From positions 62,001 through 126,000 of the forward strand of contig CAZPKG010000009.1 in assembly GCA_964587105.1 (NCBI GenBank): a DNA stretch of 64,000 nucleotides, written 5' to 3'. Below the pieces are notes generated by a model, which ran no database searches, had not been told where the DNA came from, and worked only from the letters and a program-made list of their open reading frames with translations. Source of the DNA: JABWCQ01 sp964587105 (GTDB taxonomy: Bacteria; Electryoneota; RPQS01). Shown piece by piece: positions 60,207 to 64,000 of this stretch; position 1 is the stretch's first letter; every line of letters begins with the position of its first letter. The position numbers and the translations under genes were made by a program.

Positions 60207-60249
60207 TGTAGTCTTCTGTTGGGGGCACCCGCAGCGGGTGCCGCCGCGT
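60207..60249 (+). repeat. Short direct repeat, copy 2 (family E)
   Basis: TGTAGTCTTCTGTTG then GGCACCCGCAGCGGGTGCC. The same GCAGCGGGTGCCGCCGCG end occurs in the long repeat at 55000. Confidence 0.75.
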
Positions 60250-60296
60250 CAAAGCGGGCGCTGCCGAGTCATTGTAACTGCTTATAATTTTGGAAT

Positions 60297-60314
60297 GGAC
60301 GAAATTCATCGTCC
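60297..60314 (+). promoter_or_regulatory. Leader hairpin before the sulfur-amino-acid lyase gene
   Basis: GGACGA-AATTCA-TCGTCC, a 6-bp stem 24 nt before ATG 60338. TATAATTT lies upstream (60282-60289). No riboswitch class is recognised. Confidence 0.45.
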
Positions 60315-60337
60315 GTTTGGGTTAATTAAATACAACT

Positions 60338-61600
60338 ATGGAAGATTCTAAATTACGTGACGCGATAGAGAAATTCTATCTTCGCTACGGGTTTGCCACA
60401 CGCTGTCTTCATGCCGGCGAAAAGATCGGGCAACCCAAACTCAAAAGTCATACAAACGCGATTTTTGCCACATCGACGTTCACCTTCGACAGCGCCGAAG
60501 AGGGCGCTGATCTATTTGCGCGACGCGCTTCGGGCTACATCTATTCGCGCATGGGCAACCCGACCGTCGTGGTTGCTGAGGCCAAGCTCAATTCGCTTGA
60601 AGGCCGCGATCTGAAGCTCGCCGATCCAGATTGCTGTATTTCTTCATTGCTCTACTCGTCCGGCATGGCGGCGATTGCTTCGCTCGCGTTTGCGGTATTA
60701 AAACCTGATGACGTCTTGCTGCGCGGCGAAACACTTTACGGTTCGACGGACGATTTTTTCATTACGATGCTGCCGAAATTCGGAGTGAAAACCGTGATTG
60801 TGGATACCGGCAAACCTGAAGAGGTTAAGCAAGCGATTGCCGAACATCCACGCGCGAAGATGCTGTTCTTTGAGACGCCAACTAATCCGCTGCTCGAGAT
60901 TACCGATATAGCGGAAACCGTGCGCATTGTGCGCGCGATCAATCCTGATATCGTCGTCGCGGTAGATAACACATTTGCCACGCCGTATTTGCAACAGCCG
61001 CTGTCGCTCGGCGCGGATGTTATCATGCACAGTACCACAAAATATTTGTCCGGACATGGCGCACTTATCGGCGGCTCACTCACGACGAGGCACGATTGGA
61101 TCAAGGAAGAGTTGTTCCACACGATGAAAGACACGGGAGCGTGTCCTTCGCCGTTTGACTGTTGGCTGCTCAATATGGGAATGAAGACTTTGCCGCTGCG
61201 AATGGAGCGTCATTGCAGCAACGCGCAAACAATGGCCGAATGGCTGGTCAAACATCCGCGCATTAAGCATGTTTACTATCCCGGCTTGCCCGGATTTCCG
61301 CAGCATCATCTGGCGAATCGACAGATGCGTATGCCCGGCGGCATGATTTCATTTGAAATTGACGGCGACTACAATTCCGCGACGAAGTTTTTGAACAATG
61401 TTCATCTACACACACTCGCGGTTAGTCTTGGTTGTGTGGATTCGCTGATTCAGCATCCGGCGTCCATGACGCACGCTTCCATGTCACCTGAAGCGCGCGC
61501 GCACTCCGGTATCACGGACAATCTGATTCGTCTTTCTGTCGGCATTGAAGAGATTGAGGATTTGATTGCGGATATGGATCAAGCTCTCGCAAAGATGTAA
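60338..61600 (+). CDS. Methionine gamma-lyase / cystathionine synthase-lyase family PLP enzyme
   Basis: A 420-residue Cys/Met-metabolism PLP enzyme. Motifs: YSRMGNPTVVVAEAKLNSLEG split (YSRMGNPT), SSGMAAIASLAFAVLKPDD, ETPTNPLLEITDI, VDNTFATPYLQQP and the PLP Lys in HSTTKYLSGHG. The near neighbours are methionine gamma-lyase, cystathionine gamma-synthase/lyase and O-acetylhomoserine sulfhydrylase. The sequence features do not separate them. No other sulfur genes are adjacent. The gene stands alone. Confidence 0.92.
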   Translation: MEDSKLRDAIEKFYLRYGFATRCLHAGEKIGQPKLKSHTNAIFATSTFTFDSAEEGADLFARRASGYIYSRMGNPTVVVAEAKLNSLEGRDLKLADPDCCISSLLYSSGMAAIASLAFAVLKPDDVLLRGETLYGSTDDFFITMLPKFGVKTVIVDTGKPEEVKQAIAEHPRAKMLFFETPTNPLLEITDIAETVRIVRAINPDIVVAVDNTFATPYLQQPLSLGADVIMHSTTKYLSGHGALIGGSLTTRHDWIKEELFHTMKDTGACPSPFDCWLLNMGMKTLPLRMERHCSNAQTMAEWLVKHPRIKHVYYPGLPGFPQHHLANRQMRMPGGMISFEIDGDYNSATKFLNNVHLHTLAVSLGCVDSLIQHPASMTHASMSPEARAHSGITDNLIRLSVGIEEIEDLIADMDQALAKM

Positions 61601-61603
61601 CCG

Positions 61604-61640
61604 CCAGCGTGACGCTGGACCCAATGCGCTTCGCATGCGC
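61604..61640. repeat. Dispersed palindrome, family D
   Basis: CCAGCGT-G-ACGCTGG then ACCCAATGCGCTTCGCATGC. Sister of 34945-34984, again right after a stop codon. Confidence 0.65.
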
Positions 61641-61670
61641 TTTAGATAGTCGAATCCGCCTTGACATCTA

Positions 61671-61713
61671 CCCCCCTTAATCCCCCCAAAGTTGCGGACA
61701 ACTTTGGGGAGAG
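61671..61713. repeat. Dispersed palindromic repeat, family C
   Basis: A run CCCCCCTTAATCCCCCC, then CAAAGTTG/CAACTTTG arms around CGGA. Inverse of 30351-30397. Confidence 0.65.
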
Positions 61714-61724
61714 ACCAGAAAAAG

Positions 61725-61754
61725 CAAGCGCCGCTTCGATTGAAGCGGCGCTTG
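61725..61754 (-). terminator. Terminator of the 61782 gene
   Basis: 13-bp stem CAAGCGCCGCTTC / GAAGCGGCGCTTG with GATT loop. An A-run on the left acts as T-tail on minus. Confidence 0.85.
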
Positions 61755-61781
61755 TGTTTTGTAACGTGTGCGAAAATGTTT

Positions 61782-63101
61782 TTACATCAACCCGATGATC
61801 TTCACTGTCTCGAAAGTCCAGACTCCCATGAAGATTCCGATGGCAAGCAGCAGCATCAGCCGCCGCCATTGCGGAGCATTGTCCCACGGTTGATTCTCGT
61901 AGTAAGCAGCGGCGCCGAGAATCACGGCGGGCATAAGCGGAAAATGAAAACGGGGAAGGCCGAAGCTAATGAATGCGGCAACCGCTCCCAGCGATAGCTG
62001 TAAGATGAAGAAGCCACGCGCTGGAAATTTCAAAACGAGATAGAACCCGCATAGACCGAGCAACACGAGAATCGCAAATGGAATCGCCATCAGGATCAGC
62101 GCGCCGACCGGCTGTTCGTGCAAGGTTTCGGCAAGTGATTCCGATCCGCGCACGGGAGCGAAGTGCGCCAGCACGGCCATGTCTGTTGACCAAAGGTAGG
62201 CGAATTTGGTGGCCCACATTCCGAAAATTTCGCGCTTGTGACCTTGCGCAAACTCACCGGCTGCATGCGCCGCTGCGACGTCACGTTGAGCCTCCGTGCG
62301 CGCTTCGGGCGGTATGATATTTTCGACGCGCTCGTCAAACAGATTGCTTCCGTTCATGTACGGATTGTTGCCGATTAGGAGATTGATGCCTCCGTTTGTG
62401 TTCAGCGCGAATCGCTCCATCACACTCTGGTTGCGAATCATCCACGGCGTCATCACGACAAGCGCCCCAATCAAAACAAACGAAACGGCTTTGGCGCGCA
62501 GCACAAATGCCGTTTCATAACGAATCAGGAAAACATAAATAAACACCGTCGCAAGCAGTATGACTCCTGCCGCGCGCGTCAAACACAATAAACCCAAGAC
62601 TATGCCAAGTATGATCGCATCGCGCACTACATAACCGTTTTCATCGAGCCGATCGTGCAGCCAGATTGCCAAAACCCAGAAAAACACGAACAACGTTTCG
62701 GTAAGAAGTAGTGATGTGAACACCGCTGCTGCGGGATAAAGCATCCACACCGCAAGCACGCCATACGCTGTGCTTTCATTGAAGCGTTTCAATGCTATTA
62801 AACAGAGCAACAAACCCGTCAACAAACTCAACACCAACTGCACGTAAAATATCGGTTTGAAATCGCCGCCGCTCACCGTCATGATTCCAGCCGTAACGTA
62901 GGGCAGAAGCATGTCACGATAAGCCGTTGGTTTTCCACCAAATGAAAAACCTTCTCCCATCCAAATATGCTGTGCGATCTCAAGAAACTCCGGTTCATCC
63001 GGCGCAAGCAGGAGCGCGCCTTCAGGCCGCAACTCCAACACAAACAGCCGGAAACCTGCACCGATAACCAACAATGAGAGTATGATTGAAAAGCGTTTCA
63101 T
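61782..63101 (-). CDS. Membrane glycosyltransferase, PMT/ArnT-like (GT39/83)
   Basis: About 439 residues. ATG 63101 has GGAG 7 nt upstream, so I prefer it over a longer start. There are around eleven hydrophobic helices. The first periplasmic loop has APDEPEFLEIAQHIWMGEG, an acidic D-E pair typical of GT-C polyprenyl-phosphate-sugar transferases such as ArnT and PMT. The second loop after TPWMIRNQSV is long. It probably moves a sugar from a lipid carrier to a surface lipid or protein. Substrate unknown. Confidence 0.85.
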   Translation of the reverse strand: MKRFSIILSLLVIGAGFRLFVLELRPEGALLLAPDEPEFLEIAQHIWMGEGFSFGGKPTAYRDMLLPYVTAGIMTVSGGDFKPIFYVQLVLSLLTGLLLCLIALKRFNESTAYGVLAVWMLYPAAAVFTSLLLTETLFVFFWVLAIWLHDRLDENGYVVRDAIILGIVLGLLCLTRAAGVILLATVFIYVFLIRYETAFVLRAKAVSFVLIGALVVMTPWMIRNQSVMERFALNTNGGINLLIGNNPYMNGSNLFDERVENIIPPEARTEAQRDVAAAHAAGEFAQGHKREIFGMWATKFAYLWSTDMAVLAHFAPVRGSESLAETLHEQPVGALILMAIPFAILVLLGLCGFYLVLKFPARGFFILQLSLGAVAAFISFGLPRFHFPLMPAVILGAAAYYENQPWDNAPQWRRLMLLLAIGIFMGVWTFETVKIIGLM

Positions 63102-63120
63102 CCCAGACTCCGAGTGAAAC

Positions 63121-63153
63121 AAACGAGAAAACGGAGAGGCCATCCTCTCCGTT
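63121..63153 (-). terminator. Terminator of the DtxR-like gene
   Basis: 10-bp stem AACGGAGAGG / CCTCTCCGTT with CCAT loop. The A-rich left side supplies the T-tail on minus. Confidence 0.8.
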
Positions 63154-63179
63154 CCATCTCGAAAACTGATTTTCTTGTC

Positions 63180-63725
63180 TTAAGCGGGAATTTGCGCCGC
63201 TTCTTCCATCGTGGCGCGCAAATTCACCAAACAATCGGGACTCGCATATTGGCCGCCGGAGCAATTCGTAACATGCTTCACAAAAGCCGCGAGGCGTTCA
63301 AGCGTACTTTCTTCAAGATGATGTTCCATCACAGAGGCTTCGCGTTCGGCAGCCTCTGCACTTACGCCCAAAACTTCGATCAAAAACTTACGTGTCAAAT
63401 CAAAGCGATCACAAATCTGTCGGCCGATTCGCTCGCCGGTCGGCGTTAGTTGAATCTTGCCGTAATTTTCTTGTGAGGCTAACCCCAAATCTCTCAAGCA
63501 ATTCACTGCATGGCGCGCCGTGGGCAGTCTAACGCCTTCTGTACGCGCGAGATCCGTCAATCTAACCCCGTCTGTTCCGCGCGAGAGCTGAAACAGAGTG
63601 CGAAGGTAATTCTCGCGTGTCGGCGTCAATCCCTCGATGTTGTTTTTCGAGAACTTGCCGTTTGTGTGTCCGTGACCATTGCTATTGAGATGCGGTTTAC
63701 CATTCCCCAGACCGTTGTGTTGCAT
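63180..63725 (-). CDS. DtxR/MntR-family metal-dependent repressor
   Basis: About 181 residues from ATG 63725; TTG 63785 is the longest alternative. After an Asn/His/Gly-rich start comes the winged helix (TPTRENYLRTLFQLSRG, GVRLPTARHAVNCLRDLGL). The metal-binding dimerisation domain holds EREASVMEHHLEEST, in line with the E/H ligands of DtxR/MntR. It senses Fe2+ or Mn2+ and controls uptake or storage genes. No SH3 domain is present, so it is MntR-sized. The His-rich start could also bind metal. Metal choice is not decided. Confidence 0.88.
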   Translation of the reverse strand: MQHNGLGNGKPHLNSNGHGHTNGKFSKNNIEGLTPTRENYLRTLFQLSRGTDGVRLTDLARTEGVRLPTARHAVNCLRDLGLASQENYGKIQLTPTGERIGRQICDRFDLTRKFLIEVLGVSAEAAEREASVMEHHLEESTLERLAAFVKHVTNCSGGQYASPDCLVNLRATMEEAAQIPA

Positions 63726-63785
63726 ATGCTTGTTGCGCTCAGATGTTAAATGAATGTGTGGGCCAAAGTATAAGCATTTTTTCAA

Positions 63786-64000
63786 GGCGAGGCAAGTAAA
63801 GTTGTGACCCTCCAGAAAAACTTCCAGACCACAATACTCGACTTACGTTAGTTCGGAGGAGCAAACCCTGCATACCTCGCCTCTCTGAAAATCTCTTAAG
63901 TTGAGAGTTGTCAAACGTGTCTCGTGTTTCAGACGAATTGGTCGAAATTACCGGATGTGCACGGCTTGCAATATTCGCTTTGTTGGCCAGACTTTCGGGT
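63786..64000. other. Window end, no gene seen
   Basis: 215 bp. It probably holds the promoter of the DtxR-like gene on minus, but I see no clear box pair and no complete reading frame. Confidence 0.4.

Noticed and set aside
60297..60314. SAM or T-box riboswitch before the sulfur-amino-acid lyase
   Set aside because: Only a single 6-bp hairpin is present, without the conserved multi-helix core or a terminator stem.

Overview
The window looks like a chromosomal segment of an uncultured bacterium of the Fibrobacteres-Chlorobi-Bacteroidetes (FCB) type. This is inferred, not proven. At least five large secreted proteins end in a C-terminal domain of the kind used as a type IX secretion (Por) sorting signal, opening with NYPNPFN-like motifs. 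Several promoters read TTGnnn-N17-TAnnTT(T)G, close to the -33/-7 signature of Bacteroidetes. The cell has a complete menaquinone route, chemotaxis signalling, and HrcA/CIRCE-type control of groESL. I saw no rRNA, tRNA or CRISPR array.

Layout. 41-6759 (minus): a tightly overlapped chemotaxis operon, cheA-cheR-cheD-HDOD-cheY-cheX-cheB, closed by a hairpin terminator. 7075-9260 (plus): two coupled glycosyltransferases. 9453-11810: a large secreted protein. 11916-19945: all menaquinone genes to the prenylation step, with menI on plus facing menE, and menF-D-H-B-A-C-E on minus with 4-bp start/stop overlaps. 20059-23077: a short LeuA-type synthase, a secreted protein and a serine/threonine dehydratase-like enzyme. 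23261-30287: secreted proteins, a Cys/Trp-rich 744-aa orphan and a small membrane protein, each followed by a strong terminator. 30793-32600: A/T-richer accessory genes (KTSC, HEPN-like, a secreted protein). 32768-34943: groES-groEL with promoter and CIRCE operator.

35508-38263 is the most interesting region. It is an A/T-rich cassette of four small genes plus a 45-aa gene. All four larger products appear to end in the same winged-helix-like domain, and one also carries a HEPN-like R..H motif. 38363-41196: an outer-envelope-type protein and three tandem DUF1579 paralogues. 41361-48354 (minus): two sorting-domain proteins, an MFS transporter, a Cys-rich secreted protein and HemW. 48461-51721: a soluble PAS histidine kinase, an ECF sigma factor with a small membrane partner, and an orphan gene. 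51946-54681: a NACHT-type STAND NTPase, probably antiviral, followed by a 355-bp-period duplication full of palindromes. 55594-60150: secreted metal- or ligand-binding-like proteins, a beta-helix protein, a PPC-domain protein and an AhpD-like protein. 60338-63725: a PLP sulfur-amino-acid lyase, a membrane glycosyltransferase and a DtxR/MntR regulator.

How it fits together. The men genes make the respiratory quinone. The che operon is a sensory core whose receptors and CheW are not in view. The many secreted proteins imply a type IX-like export system encoded elsewhere. Short palindromic repeats of several families lie between genes, usually next to terminators. HEPN, NACHT and winged-helix genes mark two A/T-rich patches that look like acquired, possibly defensive, DNA.
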